From positions 1-64,000 of the forward strand of contig JAFGGD010000016.1 of the NCBI GenBank assembly GCA_016930695.1: a stretch of DNA of 64,000 nt, in the 5' to 3' direction. A model generated the notes under the pieces. The model did not search any database. It was given only the letters and a program-made list of their open reading frames with translations, and had not been told where the DNA came from. This document shows, piece after piece, positions 25,328-34,413 of the stretch. Every line of letters begins with the position of its first letter. Position 1 is the first letter of the stretch. Source of the stretch: Candidatus Eisenbacteria bacterium. Lineage in GTDB: Bacteria > Orphanbacterota > Orphanbacteria > Orphanbacterales > Orphanbacteraceae. The translations under genes and the position numbers were made by a program.

Positions 25328-26242
25328 TTATTTCATTCGCTTCGACTTCGACCGCGCCGAAGCCCAACCGAACCACTCCACGAGGATCGGGCTCGCCACG
25401 TAGATGGACGAGTAGGTACCGATCACGACGCCCACCGTGAGGGCGATGGAGAAATCGCGGATCACGCTCCCCCCCACGAAGAGGAGAAAGAGCACCACGA
25501 CCAGCGTCGTGGTGGACGTGAGGATCGTCCGCGAGAGGGTCCGATTGATCGCCGTGTTCAACACCCGGTCGTAAGGCTGCCGCGAATAGAGCCGCAGATC
25601 CTCCCGGATCCGGTCGAACACCACGATCGTGTCGTTCAGCGAATACCCCACGATGGTGAGGAAGGCGGCGATCACCGCCAGGGAGATCTCCATGTTGAAG
25701 AGCGAGAAAGCGCCGAGGGTGATGAGCACGTCGTGGATGAGCGCGATCACCGCGGCCACGGCGAAGCGGAACTCGAAACGGAAGGAGATGTAGATCAGAA
25801 TGCCGAGCAGGGCGAAGAGAATCGCCAGGAAGGCCTTCTTCCGAAGTTCCGCGCCGATGCGCGGCCCCACGCTCTCCTCGCGCCGCAACTCCGCCTTCCG
25901 ATCGGGAAAATCGCGCTGGAAGGCCGCGAGCAGCGTGCTCCCCAGCTCGCCCGATTCGCTCGACTTCTCCACCCGGATCAGGATCTCCCGGGGATCGCCG
26001 AATTTCTGCACCTCGAAAGTGCCCACGCCGGTGGAGGCGACGGAGGAACGGATGTCGCCCGTCGGAACCGGCTCGTCGAAACGCACCTCCAGAATCGATC
26101 CGCCGACGAAATCGATGGAATAGTTCAGGCCCTTATGGAACAGGATCGAAAAGAGCCCGATCGCGATCAGGATCGCGGACACCACGAACGCCTTGCGGCG
26201 GTGGTTGATGAACTCGAAGTTCGTGTTCGTTAGGAACTGCAT
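25328..26242 (-). CDS. secF: protein translocase subunit SecF
   Basis: SecF works with SecD to pull exported proteins through SecYEG using the proton gradient. The 304-residue length is normal. A first helix (about 17-35) precedes NYSIDFVGGSILEVRF, the conserved FxGG-type motif, then the periplasmic loop and five C-terminal helices with LIHDVLITLGAFSLF and YSLNDTIVVFDRIRE. ATG 26242 lies 24 bases downstream of secD, so the two are co-transcribed. A strong terminator follows. Confidence 0.97.
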   Translation of the reverse strand: MQFLTNTNFEFINHRRKAFVVSAILIAIGLFSILFHKGLNYSIDFVGGSILEVRFDEPVPTGDIRSSVASTGVGTFEVQKFGDPREILIRVEKSSESGELGSTLLAAFQRDFPDRKAELRREESVGPRIGAELRKKAFLAILFALLGILIYISFRFEFRFAVAAVIALIHDVLITLGAFSLFNMEISLAVIAAFLTIVGYSLNDTIVVFDRIREDLRLYSRQPYDRVLNTAINRTLSRTILTSTTTLVVVLFLLFVGGSVIRDFSIALTVGVVIGTYSSIYVASPILVEWFGWASARSKSKRMK

Positions 26243-26266
26243 CGGTGAAACTCCTCCCCGCCCACG

Positions 26267-27943
26267 CTATATGCTCAGATTCTTCACGGAGAAACGATCC
26301 ACGATGAAGTCGAAGATCAGCCGTGTAAGAACCAGCGCGGTAAACATGGAAGAGACGATCCCCACGCTCAGGGTCACCGCGAATCCCTTGATACTGGCGG
26401 TGCCGAACTGGAGAAGCACGAAAGCCGTGATCAACGTCGTGAGGTTCGCGTCGAAGATCGTCCGGAACGCCCGGCTGTAGCCGCTCTCGATGGCGGCGCG
26501 CACGGTCTTCTTGTTCCGGAGTTCCTCGCGAATCCTCTCGAAAATCAACACATTGGCGTCTACCGCCATGCCGATGGTCAGGATGATGCCCGCGATGCCC
26601 GGGAGGGTCAGCGTCGCCCGGAGCCCGGCCATCACCGCCATCAGGAACAAGAGATTCAACAGAAGCGCGACGTTGGCGATCACGCCGGCGCCCCGGTAGT
26701 ACAGGATCATGAAGAAGACCACCACGAGACCGCCGAGAAGAGCGGCCCGCACGCCCATGTTGATCGAGTCGCGGCCCAGCGACGGACCGACGGTCCTCTC
26801 CTCGATGAAACTGAGGTCCGCGGGCAAAGCGCCCGCCCGAAGGACGATCTTCAGGACCTTGGCGTCGTCGAAGTCGAAGTTGCCGGTGATGGAGGCGCGG
26901 CCGTGGCGGATCTTGTCCATGATGGTCGGCGCGGATTGCACCTTGCCGTCCAGCACGATCGCCAGCCGCCGTCCCACGTTGGCGCCGCTCACGCGGGAGA
27001 AGATGTGGCTCCCCTCGCCGGTCATGGTGAGCGTCACGCCCGGGACGTTCGGCCGGTTCGGATCGAGACCGGTCTGCACCTCCGCGTTGGCCAGCATGGC
27101 GCCGGTGAACTCGGGGCGATCGTTGAGCAGATAGAGGGCGCGCATCATCTGGCCGCCGTAGTCCACGTCTTCCATCCCCCAGGCGAAGGCGGCGCCGAAG
27201 GGGATGAGCCCCTTCACGCCGGGAACCTGGAGCAGGGAATCCACGGCGAGGACCATCTCCACCGGCACCCAGGCGTTGTCCTGCTCGCCGGTCCGGAAGA
27301 AGCGGAGCTTGGAGGTGAGAGGCGCCTTGGAGACCACATCCTCTTCGGGCATCTCGTCGGCGAAGAGATCCTCCACCGCGCCGCTGTCGGCGCCCGCCGA
27401 ATCGGCGTCGGCGATCTCCTCCTCCGTCTCGCCGGCCTCTTCGGCGGCGGCCCTCTGCGTCTCGGCGCGGGTGTAGAGAAAATCATCGACCCGGCGGAGC
27501 GTTTCGGTGAACTCCGCCGCGGAGCGGGCCAGCTTGAACTCGAGCAGCGCCGTCTGGCCGATCAGCTTCTTCGCCTGCACCGCGTCCTGCACGCCGGGCA
27601 GCTGCACCAGGATCCGGTCCTGCCCCTGCTTCTGAATCGAAGGCTCGGCGACGCCGAACTGGTCGACGCGGTTGCTGATGATCTCCAACGCCCGGTCGAC
27701 GGCGTCCTCGGCGTCCTCCTCGCTCAGCTTCGATTTGTCCACCTCCAGGACGAGATGCATCCCCCCCTGAAGATCCAACCCGAGACGGAGCGCCTTCGAG
27801 CGCAACGCCTCCTGCTCCTCCTCGGACATCGCGGCCCGTCCCTCCTTGCCGAGGGTGACGAGCCGGATGGTCGGGTACACGTACCAGGCGCTCAATACGA
27901 GCGCCACGACTACCAGCAGCAGTCTGAACCGGTTCTTACCCAT
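26267..27943 (-). CDS. secD: protein translocase subunit SecD
   Basis: The 558-residue SecD has a first helix (about 6-25), the conserved LRLGLDLQGGMHLVLEVD motif (about 52-69), P1 head regions including VAEPSIQKQGQDRILVQLPG, and six C-terminal helices with GMAVDANVLIFERIREEL. SecD binds emerging substrate on the periplasmic side and helps complete export. An acidic insert (about 168-200, ETEEEIADADSAGADSGAVE) is longer than in many relatives. ATG 27943 follows AGGAAGCACC. It lies 43 bases after the polysaccharide deacetylase gene. Confidence 0.97.
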   Translation of the reverse strand: MGKNRFRLLLVVVALVLSAWYVYPTIRLVTLGKEGRAAMSEEEQEALRSKALRLGLDLQGGMHLVLEVDKSKLSEEDAEDAVDRALEIISNRVDQFGVAEPSIQKQGQDRILVQLPGVQDAVQAKKLIGQTALLEFKLARSAAEFTETLRRVDDFLYTRAETQRAAAEEAGETEEEIADADSAGADSGAVEDLFADEMPEEDVVSKAPLTSKLRFFRTGEQDNAWVPVEMVLAVDSLLQVPGVKGLIPFGAAFAWGMEDVDYGGQMMRALYLLNDRPEFTGAMLANAEVQTGLDPNRPNVPGVTLTMTGEGSHIFSRVSGANVGRRLAIVLDGKVQSAPTIMDKIRHGRASITGNFDFDDAKVLKIVLRAGALPADLSFIEERTVGPSLGRDSINMGVRAALLGGLVVVFFMILYYRGAGVIANVALLLNLLFLMAVMAGLRATLTLPGIAGIILTIGMAVDANVLIFERIREELRNKKTVRAAIESGYSRAFRTIFDANLTTLITAFVLLQFGTASIKGFAVTLSVGIVSSMFTALVLTRLIFDFIVDRFSVKNLSI

Positions 27944-27986
27944 CCGGTGCTTCCTCCGGTCGTTCGTTCCCGCTCCGCCGACGGGG

Positions 27987-28835
27987 CTACCGGACCACGG
28001 CGGCGGCCGCTGCCGCGGCGCCTCGATGATCCGATCCGCCCCCCCCTTCGTTCGGAGCGGCGTTTCTCGCGGCGATCCTTTGCCCGTGGATCAGCTCCGC
28101 GAGCGGGACCAGCCGGATGCCGAGCGCTTCCAGCTCGGGCAGTTTCTCTCGCAACACCTCTAAGGTGACCGGGCGGGGGTGGCCGATGCCGACCGCGAAG
28201 CCCCTTTCCAGGGCGACGCGGGCGAGCCGGTCGAGCCCCTCCGCGATCTCCTCCCTCGTGCTGTACCCGGTGTCCCAGAACAGGTCGTTCTCGAGGCAGG
28301 GGACGCCGGCCGCCGCCGCCGTTCTCCGGCCGACCCGGCAGGCCACCGTCTTCGAGTCGAGAAAGAAGAGGTTCCGGTCCCCGATCTCCTCCATGACGAT
28401 CCGCACCAGCCGTCGATCCTGCATGGCGCGAGATCCCATGTGATTGTTCGCCCCGTCGAGCCGGTGGAAGGAATCCAGGGCGCGCCGAACCCGGGCGCGG
28501 ATCTCCGCGTCACTCTGGTTCGTGAAGAGCGCGTCCGGCCCGGGATCCTTCTCCGGGTAGTCGATCGGCTCCATGGGGAGGTGGGCCAAAAGGCCCTTCT
28601 CCGCCCCGCGGATCTCCCCGGCGATCCGTTCGGAAAAGGGGAGACCCGGAATCACCGACATGGTGAGGGACGCGTCGACCGCTAAAAAACCGCGCACCGT
28701 GTCGTCGTAAAAGTAGCCGAAATCGTCGACGATCAAGGCGAGCTTCGGCGGTTCACCGTCCGGAGAGTCGCCCCGAACCGCCGCGCCCGGCGCCAACAGA
28801 AACAGGGCCGCCAGGATGCAGGCGAAACCTCTCAT
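27987..28835 (-). CDS. divergent polysaccharide deacetylase family protein (YibQ-like)
   Basis: The 282-residue protein has a signal peptide (about 1-22), then KLALIVDDFGYFYDDTVRGF (about 31-50), HLPMEPIDYPE, NNHMGSRAMQD and GIGHPRPVTLEVL, the family motifs of PF04748. The fold resembles NodB-type deacetylases, and the Asp-Asp and His residues suggest metal-dependent activity on an envelope polymer. The C-terminal 25 residues are low-complexity Gly/Ala and may be dispensable. ATG 28835 is the best start. A predicted promoter lies at 28933-28962. Confidence 0.85.
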   Translation of the reverse strand: MRGFACILAALFLLAPGAAVRGDSPDGEPPKLALIVDDFGYFYDDTVRGFLAVDASLTMSVIPGLPFSERIAGEIRGAEKGLLAHLPMEPIDYPEKDPGPDALFTNQSDAEIRARVRRALDSFHRLDGANNHMGSRAMQDRRLVRIVMEEIGDRNLFFLDSKTVACRVGRRTAAAAGVPCLENDLFWDTGYSTREEIAEGLDRLARVALERGFAVGIGHPRPVTLEVLREKLPELEALGIRLVPLAELIHGQRIAARNAAPNEGGGGSDHRGAAAAAAAVVR

Positions 28836-28932
28836 GACCGGTCCCGTTCTCCCTTCGGACGATCGGCGCCGGCGGCGCCCGCGAAGCCGCGGGGCCGCTC
28901 TCCGGCGCCCCCGTACTCGACGGAAAGAGTAC

Positions 28933-28962
28933 ACGATACCGGCGGAACGGCTCAGGTGTCAA
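28933..28962 (-). promoter_or_regulatory. predicted sigma70-type promoter for the deacetylase-secDF transcript
   Basis: On the minus strand TTGACA (28957-28962) is followed after 18 bases by TATCGT (28933-28938). The start codon lies about 90 bases downstream of the expected transcription start. Confidence 0.6.
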
Positions 28963-29066
28963 CGCCTTTCCCGACGCCCGGAAGAGGTTGCGGCGGGGAT
29001 CGCCGGGAGGGAGGGGAGAATCGGAACCGGATTCTCTTTTCGCGCGTCGAAAAGGTGTCCGGCCCC

Positions 29067-29096
29067 AAAAAGAAGGGCGGCTCCGCGGAGCCGCCC
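29067..29096 (-). terminator. Rho-independent terminator of lipoprotein gene
   Basis: A perfect palindrome with arms GGGCGGCTCCG and CGGAGCCGCCC (29075-29096) is followed on the minus strand by TTCTTTTT. It ends the transcript of the lipoprotein at 29134-29751. The rest of 28963-29133 shows nothing else. Confidence 0.85.
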
Positions 29097-29133
29097 CCAG
29101 GCGAGTTGCTCGATCGGTCGGTCGCCTGACGAA

Positions 29134-29751
29134 CTAGTTATACCCTTCTTTATCGTACTGCCGGAAGATCGTCCAGAGCCCCTCTTCGTTCGGATCCGGG
29201 CGGGCGATCCACTCCTGGTCCGAGGCGACCAGGAAGAGGGTGACACCGTCCGGCGACTGCGGATTCTCCACCTCCACGCGGAGGTCGACGGAGGCGGTGA
29301 CCCGCCACCACGTCTCGCCCGGGGGCGGGAGATCGGGACCGAAGCTGGTGTTGTCCTGCTGCTTATAGATGTTCGTGAGAGAGAGGCTGATGTTGTTCAC
29401 CCTCTGTCCGTCCGCGTTGGTCCAGGCGTCGAACATGCGGCCGGCGATCCGGAGCTCGTCCACCCTGTCCCACCACTCTATAGAGTCCTGTTCGACGCCG
29501 CCGGGAATCAGCTCGAAGACGTACATCGAATCGAGGCACTCTTCGTATTTGGCGCTGTCCCCCTCGTTATATGCGTTCTGCAGGAAGAGAATCAGGCTGT
29601 CCGGCGCGGAACGGTTGTAGGTGACCGGCGGCTTGATAATCGGGTCATCATCATCGCTCGGGCTCAGGGCGCAGCCGTAGAGGAAGAGGCCGATCACGGC
29701 CGCCAGGATGATCACCTTGGGGATCATCCCCTTTTTCGTTTTAGGAAGCAT
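29134..29751 (-). CDS. lipoprotein of unknown function, NTF2-like
   Basis: The 205-residue protein has a helix (about 11-25) ending in the lipobox-like LYGC (Cys27), then an acidic linker SPSDDDDPI. The mature part reads SLILFLQNAYNEGDSAKYEECLDSMYVFEL and later TWWRVTASVDLRVEV, an NTF2-like pattern. It resembles the neighbouring lipoprotein at 29996-30673 in length, charge pattern and the Lx2Fx(4)Yx(3-5)Y opening, so the two are likely distant paralogs. ATG 29751 follows GGGAGGAAT. A strong predicted promoter (29862-29890) and terminator bracket it as a single-gene transcript. The function is unknown. Confidence 0.7.
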   Translation of the reverse strand: MLPKTKKGMIPKVIILAAVIGLFLYGCALSPSDDDDPIIKPPVTYNRSAPDSLILFLQNAYNEGDSAKYEECLDSMYVFELIPGGVEQDSIEWWDRVDELRIAGRMFDAWTNADGQRVNNISLSLTNIYKQQDNTSFGPDLPPPGETWWRVTASVDLRVEVENPQSPDGVTLFLVASDQEWIARPDPNEEGLWTIFRQYDKEGYN

Positions 29752-29861
29752 CTGGAGATTCCTCCCGCTTTCATCGTCAATCCGACTTGGAAAACATTCG
29801 ATCCGGCATCCGCGCGGGGACGCGGCAGGGGATGATTCGCAGGCACCCGTAGGACGTCTTA

Positions 29862-29890
29862 ACAATACCATATGGGGGGCCCGCTGTCAA
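29862..29890 (-). promoter_or_regulatory. predicted sigma70-type promoter
   Basis: On the minus strand TTGACA (29885-29890) is followed after 17 bases by TATTGT (29862-29867), close to consensus. It would give a leader of about 100 bases before the lipoprotein ATG at 29751. Confidence 0.65.
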
Positions 29891-29995
29891 CTCGCTCCCG
29901 CGGCCCGTTCGGAGCCGTTCTTACCACGTATCGGCTTTCCATCCAGGGGGTTTAGCCCTCCCGCGCCGGAAGCGCGACCGAGGGTGAATCCGGTC

Positions 29996-30673
29996 TTACG
30001 GACAATAATCCTGCCCCCCCGCCACCTGTCCCTTGTAATAGCCCCATGTGGAGAGGTTCCCCTTGCGGAAATCGTCCCAGCGATAGATGCGGAACGCGTC
30101 CCCCTCGTCGTGGATATAGAGTCTCAATGAGCCGTCGAAGACGAGGCTGTCATCGGCGGCGGCCGCGATGTCAAAATAGTAAATGCCTACGCGATAATCA
30201 CTTTCGTAGGTGGAATAGCCGCTCACCGAGGAATCCGTGGTGACGGGATCGCCGGTGTATTCCAGAATCATATAGCCGATTCTCTCCGAACCGCTGTTGA
30301 AGCAGGAGAGCAGGCGGTTGAAGGTGTCGATCTCTTCGTAGTTCCCCCAGGGGGCGAGATAACCGGTGACGCCGGCGTCGGCCAGCTCGCTCGAGTCGGT
30401 CCGGTCCGGGTGGAAGGCGAAATCCACCGACAGGAGGACCTGGTACTGCGCCTCGTAGAACTTCTCGTAGGAGACCTGCAGGAGGGTGAGCACCTCCTCC
30501 TTGGTTTTGGCCGGTTCGACGGCGGATTCGCCCGTGGAAGCCTCCTCGGCGTCCCGGGGGGAGAAGAAACAGCCCCCCGCGAGGAGAACCGCCGCGAGAA
30601 GGACCGCCGCCCCGGCGGCGCGCGCGGCGCGGCGCCCGCTTTTCGCGTCCTTCCCATTCCGTTTCCGCGTCAT
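29996..30673 (-). CDS. lipoprotein of unknown function, paralog of neighbour
   Basis: The 225-residue protein has an Ala-rich helix (about 18-33) and lipobox LAGGC (Cys35), then a Glu-rich linker. The mature part contains TLLQVSYEKFYEAQYQVLLS, similar to the start of the NTF2-like core of its neighbour, and ends GYYKGQVAGGQDYCP. ATG 30673 follows GGAGGGGAGG. It lies 20 bases after the outer-membrane barrel gene, so it may be the last gene of the long ftsEX-ksgA operon. The function is unknown. Confidence 0.7.
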   Translation of the reverse strand: MTRKRNGKDAKSGRRAARAAGAAVLLAAVLLAGGCFFSPRDAEEASTGESAVEPAKTKEEVLTLLQVSYEKFYEAQYQVLLSVDFAFHPDRTDSSELADAGVTGYLAPWGNYEEIDTFNRLLSCFNSGSERIGYMILEYTGDPVTTDSSVSGYSTYESDYRVGIYYFDIAAAADDSLVFDGSLRLYIHDEGDAFRIYRWDDFRKGNLSTWGYYKGQVAGGQDYCP

Positions 30674-30693
30674 GCCTCCCCTCCTTCCCCGTC

Positions 30694-32784
30694 CTACATC
30701 TCGATGGTGAACGTCCCCTGCAGCTCCCATTCGGTTCGGTGCGTCTCGTCCCGGAGAACGCCGGTGCGCGTGAAAAGCGGGATGGCGGCGTCCTGGCTCT
30801 GCTTCGCCTGGATCACCAGTCTCGACCAACCGGTGACGGACCGCCGCCAGGAGACCTGGTTGTAGATCTGCAACTTCCTGTCGTGCTGCTCCAGCGTCTT
30901 CCCCTCGTTCAGGCTGTACCGTTTCACCACCTCGACGAACTGGCCCGATTCGATCCGCATATCACCCGGCAGTGTGTAGGAGACCCGCAGGGTCAGCTTC
31001 TGATTCGAGTCCTCCCGGTCCCGGGCGAAACGCCGGGTGGACCCCTCTTTCTCGAAGCTGCCGCTCTCGTTCAGCTTGAAGCGATACTCGAAATCGAAGG
31101 AGCCGCCCCTGGCGAAAGCCCATCCGGCGGTGGAGCGCAGCTCCGAGATCCGGGTCATGGTGTTCAGGTCCTCGTCGACGTCCTTGAAAATGTAAACCAG
31201 CGACATGCGATAGGAGCTGCGGAACTTCAGCGACGGGATCGGAGCGTACTCGACCGTGGGCGCCACCATCCATGTCTGCCGGGTCTGGTTGTTCGAGGCG
31301 CGCGAGCTGTGGATGTTGACCGTGCGGTTCTCGTCGAGGGAGAACTGGGCGCCCCCCCGCAGCTTCCCCTCCGGTTCGTAGTTGAGATCGAAAGAGACCC
31401 GGCTGATCAGGTCGTCCTTGTCCTGGGTGGAATCGACGAAGGACCGGCTGGTCATCTGCAGACTGCCGGCGGCGCGGAGGCGCGTGTTATTCCAGAGAGT
31501 CCTGGAGAGGTTCAGGACCATGGAGCCGTTGTCCGCCTTGCCGGTGCGGTCCGGCATCCCCGCGTCGGGATAGTAGGTGTCCTCGCCGACGGAGCGTTTC
31601 AACACCAGCCTGCTCCGGACGCGGGCGGGGAGGCTCTGGTTCAGCGCCACCTCCGCGCCGTAGTCGAGCAGGTCCGAGGACTGCCCTTTGTCGATCCGAT
31701 AACGCCGGCTCGCGGCGGAGTAGCGCGCATTGGCTTCGTACCCCGTCGCCTCGGTGACGTCGCCGGAAAGCTGGACATCGAAGGAGCGGCGCCACTCGTC
31801 CACGGTCTCCACCTCGCCGGTGGCCGTTCCGGCGCCGGTGCTTTTCGCGAAGGACTGTTGTTTGTCGTCCGCGGAGGCGTTCACTTTCACATGGCACAAT
31901 TCGTACTTGTCGAAGCGGAGCCGGAAGGTCGCGTTGTCGGTCCGGTCGTTGTTGTCCGGGTTCTCCTTTTCCTCGACGTTGGTCCCCGACGTGGTGAGCG
32001 AGAATCCCTTTCGCTGGAAATCTCCGGAAAACTCGACGTCGAGATCCGGCGAGGGGGAATAATTGAGCAGCACGTTGGCGTTCTTCGAGTTTCCCCTCTT
32101 CTCCTCCTTCCGCTGGCTCCCATCGGCCTTGGTGTCCGTCGTCTTGTTCCGGTTCTCCACGCCCCCGTTCATGTTCAACGTCAGCCGGATCCCCCGCCAG
32201 AGATCGCGCGAATAGATCGCGCGTAAAAGAATCATGTCCCGCACCAGGTCGATGGTCTGCCGCTGGTCGTCGTCGTTGCTCGTTCTGCGGTTCCAGCCGA
32301 GCCCCAATTTCATGTTTCCGTGAAACAAATATTGAACGTCGTTCTTCCACTCCTGTGAGGAGCTGGTCCGGTCCGCTCGGCCGGACCGCCTCCTTTCGAG
32401 GGTGACTTGGTTCTTGTAGATCATGTTGTCGCGAAGCGCGTAATCCAGCTTGAACTCGTTGGAGAGGTTGCTGTTTCCGCGGATGTCGCTGGCGCGAACC
32501 GTCCAGGAGGGATGGAAGCCCTCTTTCACTTTCGCGATGGAGACGGAGGGGATGGCGGCCAGCGATTCCTGCACCACGTAGGCGCGGATCGAATCGGCGC
32601 TGAGGGAATCGACCCAGAGCGAGTCCCCCTCCAGGTCGAGGATCCAGATCGAATCGGTGCGGACCTCCTCGAACTCCTCGTCCCCCGAAGCGGTTTGGGC
32701 GGCGGTGAGCGGGGGGAAGCAGAAAAGGGCGAGTGCCGCCGCCAGCAGAATCACCCCTCTCGTCGCCGCGCCCGTTCCGCTCAT
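30694..32784 (-). CDS. predicted outer-membrane beta-barrel protein
   Basis: The 696-residue protein has a signal peptide (about 9-29, ending TAAQT). It then shows long alternating beta strands, for example IRLTLNMNGGVENRN, ATFRLRFDKYELCHVKVN and LKFRSSYRMSLVYIF, and ends TEWELQGTFTIEM. Acidic loops with repeated RDRED/DNNDR motifs separate the strands. This is the layout of a 20+ strand barrel, broadly like LptD/SprA-type or outer-membrane biogenesis barrels, but I recognise no exact family. ATG 32784 overlaps the ksgA stop by four bases, so it is translationally coupled. Its place after ksgA in an envelope-rich operon hints at an assembly role; this is inference. Confidence 0.7.
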   Translation of the reverse strand: MSGTGAATRGVILLAAALALFCFPPLTAAQTASGDEEFEEVRTDSIWILDLEGDSLWVDSLSADSIRAYVVQESLAAIPSVSIAKVKEGFHPSWTVRASDIRGNSNLSNEFKLDYALRDNMIYKNQVTLERRRSGRADRTSSSQEWKNDVQYLFHGNMKLGLGWNRRTSNDDDQRQTIDLVRDMILLRAIYSRDLWRGIRLTLNMNGGVENRNKTTDTKADGSQRKEEKRGNSKNANVLLNYSPSPDLDVEFSGDFQRKGFSLTTSGTNVEEKENPDNNDRTDNATFRLRFDKYELCHVKVNASADDKQQSFAKSTGAGTATGEVETVDEWRRSFDVQLSGDVTEATGYEANARYSAASRRYRIDKGQSSDLLDYGAEVALNQSLPARVRSRLVLKRSVGEDTYYPDAGMPDRTGKADNGSMVLNLSRTLWNNTRLRAAGSLQMTSRSFVDSTQDKDDLISRVSFDLNYEPEGKLRGGAQFSLDENRTVNIHSSRASNNQTRQTWMVAPTVEYAPIPSLKFRSSYRMSLVYIFKDVDEDLNTMTRISELRSTAGWAFARGGSFDFEYRFKLNESGSFEKEGSTRRFARDREDSNQKLTLRVSYTLPGDMRIESGQFVEVVKRYSLNEGKTLEQHDRKLQIYNQVSWRRSVTGWSRLVIQAKQSQDAAIPLFTRTGVLRDETHRTEWELQGTFTIEM

Positions 32785-33632
32785 GCCGTTGATCCCACCG
32801 CGTCCGCGAGGCGGCACCACGCCGCCACGTCCAGCTCCTCCGGCCGCGAGGCCAGGGAGACCCCGCTCTTCTTTTCGACCGATCGAATTTGCTCGGGAGT
32901 GAAGGAACCGAAACGGCGCAGGCCGGTTCGGATCATCTTGCGGCGCCCGCCGAAGAGCGCGCGGGCGAGGCGGAAGAGGAGATCCTCGTCCTTCGCACGA
33001 AACGGCGGCGGGTCGTAGAAACGGAGGCGGATCACCGCCGATTCCACACGGGGGCGCGGACGGAAGGCGGCGGGGCCGACGCGGAAGAGGGGCTCCACCG
33101 CGGCCCGGTAGCGCACCGCCAGGGAGAGACGTCCGAAGGCGCGCGAACCGGGAGCGGCGGCGATCCGCTCCGCCGTCTCCCTCTGGAGGCAGAGGACGGC
33201 CCGGTCGATCCGGTCCGCCCAGCCCAGCAGGCGCTCCAAGATCGGCGACGTCGCATGATAGGGGATGTTGCCGACCACGACCAGACGGCCTCCCTCCTCG
33301 GCCGCGCCCGGGTCGAAATCGAGGAAATCCACGCAATGGAAGCGGACGTTGGTTACACCCGCGAGAAAGCGCTGTTGTTCCTCCATCAACCGCCGGTCGA
33401 TTTCGACGGAGTCGACCCGGGCCGCCCGTTCCGCCAGAAGGGCGGTCAGCGTTCCCGGTCCGGAACCGATCTCCAGCACCCTCTCCCGTCCGGTCGGATC
33501 CGCCGCGTCCGCGATCTTGCGGAGCAGGTTCGGATCGACGAGGAAGTTCTGGCCCAGGCTCTTGCTCGGCCGGTGCCCCGCCTCCCGGAGCGCCCGCGCC
33601 GCGCCGGCCGGTGTCCGCCGCTCCTCCGCCAA
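32781..33632 (-). CDS. rsmA: 16S rRNA (adenine1518/1519-N6)-dimethyltransferase
   Basis: RsmA (KsgA) dimethylates two adjacent adenines in helix 45 of 16S rRNA late in 30S assembly. The 283-residue protein has KSLGQNFLVD, VLEIGSGPGTLTALL (motif I), FLDFDP, and the catalytic VVVGNIPYHATSPIL (NIPY), then FRPRPRVESAVIRL and a C-terminal helical domain. I placed the start at TTG 33632 because GGAGGAG sits five bases upstream and the tatD stop is two bases before it; the first residues LAEERRTPAG precede the core normally. Upstream ATG-like extensions overlap tatD heavily. Confidence 0.93.
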   Translation of the reverse strand: MAEERRTPAGAARALREAGHRPSKSLGQNFLVDPNLLRKIADAADPTGRERVLEIGSGPGTLTALLAERAARVDSVEIDRRLMEEQQRFLAGVTNVRFHCVDFLDFDPGAAEEGGRLVVVGNIPYHATSPILERLLGWADRIDRAVLCLQRETAERIAAAPGSRAFGRLSLAVRYRAAVEPLFRVGPAAFRPRPRVESAVIRLRFYDPPPFRAKDEDLLFRLARALFGGRRKMIRTGLRRFGSFTPEQIRSVEKKSGVSLASRPEELDVAAWCRLADAVGSTA

Positions 33633-33633
33633 C

Positions 33634-34413
33634 TCACTCCTCCAGGCGAAACAAACGCCGCGTGTTGGCGGCGGTGATTCGGTCCATCTCCTCGACGCCC
33701 CGCTCCCGGACGGCGGCGACACGCTCCAGCACGAAACGGACGAAGGCGGGCTCGTTCAAACCGCGGCCGCGATGCGGCTCCGGCGTGAGCCAGGGGCAGT
33801 CCGTCTCGATGAGGAGGCGGTCCTCCGGGCAGAGACGGGCCACGCGCTCCAGCCTCCCCCCGGGCTTCTTGGCGAAGGTGATCGGTCCGGGGATGGAGAT
33901 GAAAAAGCCGAGGTCCACGGCGCGTTCCAGCTCCGCCTCGCCGCCGGAGAAGCAGTGCATCACCCCGCCGGCGAGGTCCCCCGATCGCTCCCGCAGGATC
34001 GCGAGCACGTCGTCGTGCGCTTCCCGGTCGTGAATCACCACCGGCTTTCCGGCCCGCGCCGCCGTTTCGAGCTGCCTCTCGAAGAGGCGGCGCTGGTTCC
34101 CATGGTCCGCGTAGTCGCGGTAGTAGTCGAGGCCCAACTCGCCGACGGCGACCACCCGCGGGTCGGCGACCAGTTCCTCGATTCGCGCCAGGTCCCCGTC
34201 CGTCACACGGTCCGCCTCGTGGGGGTGAATGCCGACCACGGCGCTCGTGCGCGGCTCCCGGGCGGCGAGGGCGACCACCTCCTCGTTGGAGGCGATGTCG
34301 TAGGGGACGCAGATCACGTGCTCCACGCCCGCCGCGCCCGCCCGATCCAGCAGCATCTCCGGCGCGTCCGCGCCGTATTCCGGAAAGGTCAGGTGGGCGT
34401 GGCTGTCGATCAA
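33634..34413 (-). CDS. tatD: TatD-family metal-dependent DNase
   Basis: The 259-residue TIM-barrel hydrolase opens with LIDSHAHLTF (metal-binding HxH), then VGIHPHEADRV, VGELGLDYYRDY, PVVIHDREAHDDVL, HCFSGGEAEL and LIETDCPWLTPEPHRGR, all family signatures. TatD-type proteins act as 3'-5' exonucleases in DNA repair and quality control. The start is TTG 34413, which overlaps the metG stop as TTGA and follows a GGAGGGGGAGG stretch. It lies in the order metG-tatD-ksgA, also seen in Firmicutes (metS-yabD-ksgA). Confidence 0.94.
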   Translation of the reverse strand: MIDSHAHLTFPEYGADAPEMLLDRAGAAGVEHVICVPYDIASNEEVVALAAREPRTSAVVGIHPHEADRVTDGDLARIEELVADPRVVAVGELGLDYYRDYADHGNQRRLFERQLETAARAGKPVVIHDREAHDDVLAILRERSGDLAGGVMHCFSGGEAELERAVDLGFFISIPGPITFAKKPGGRLERVARLCPEDRLLIETDCPWLTPEPHRGRGLNEPAFVRFVLERVAAVRERGVEEMDRITAANTRRLFRLEE

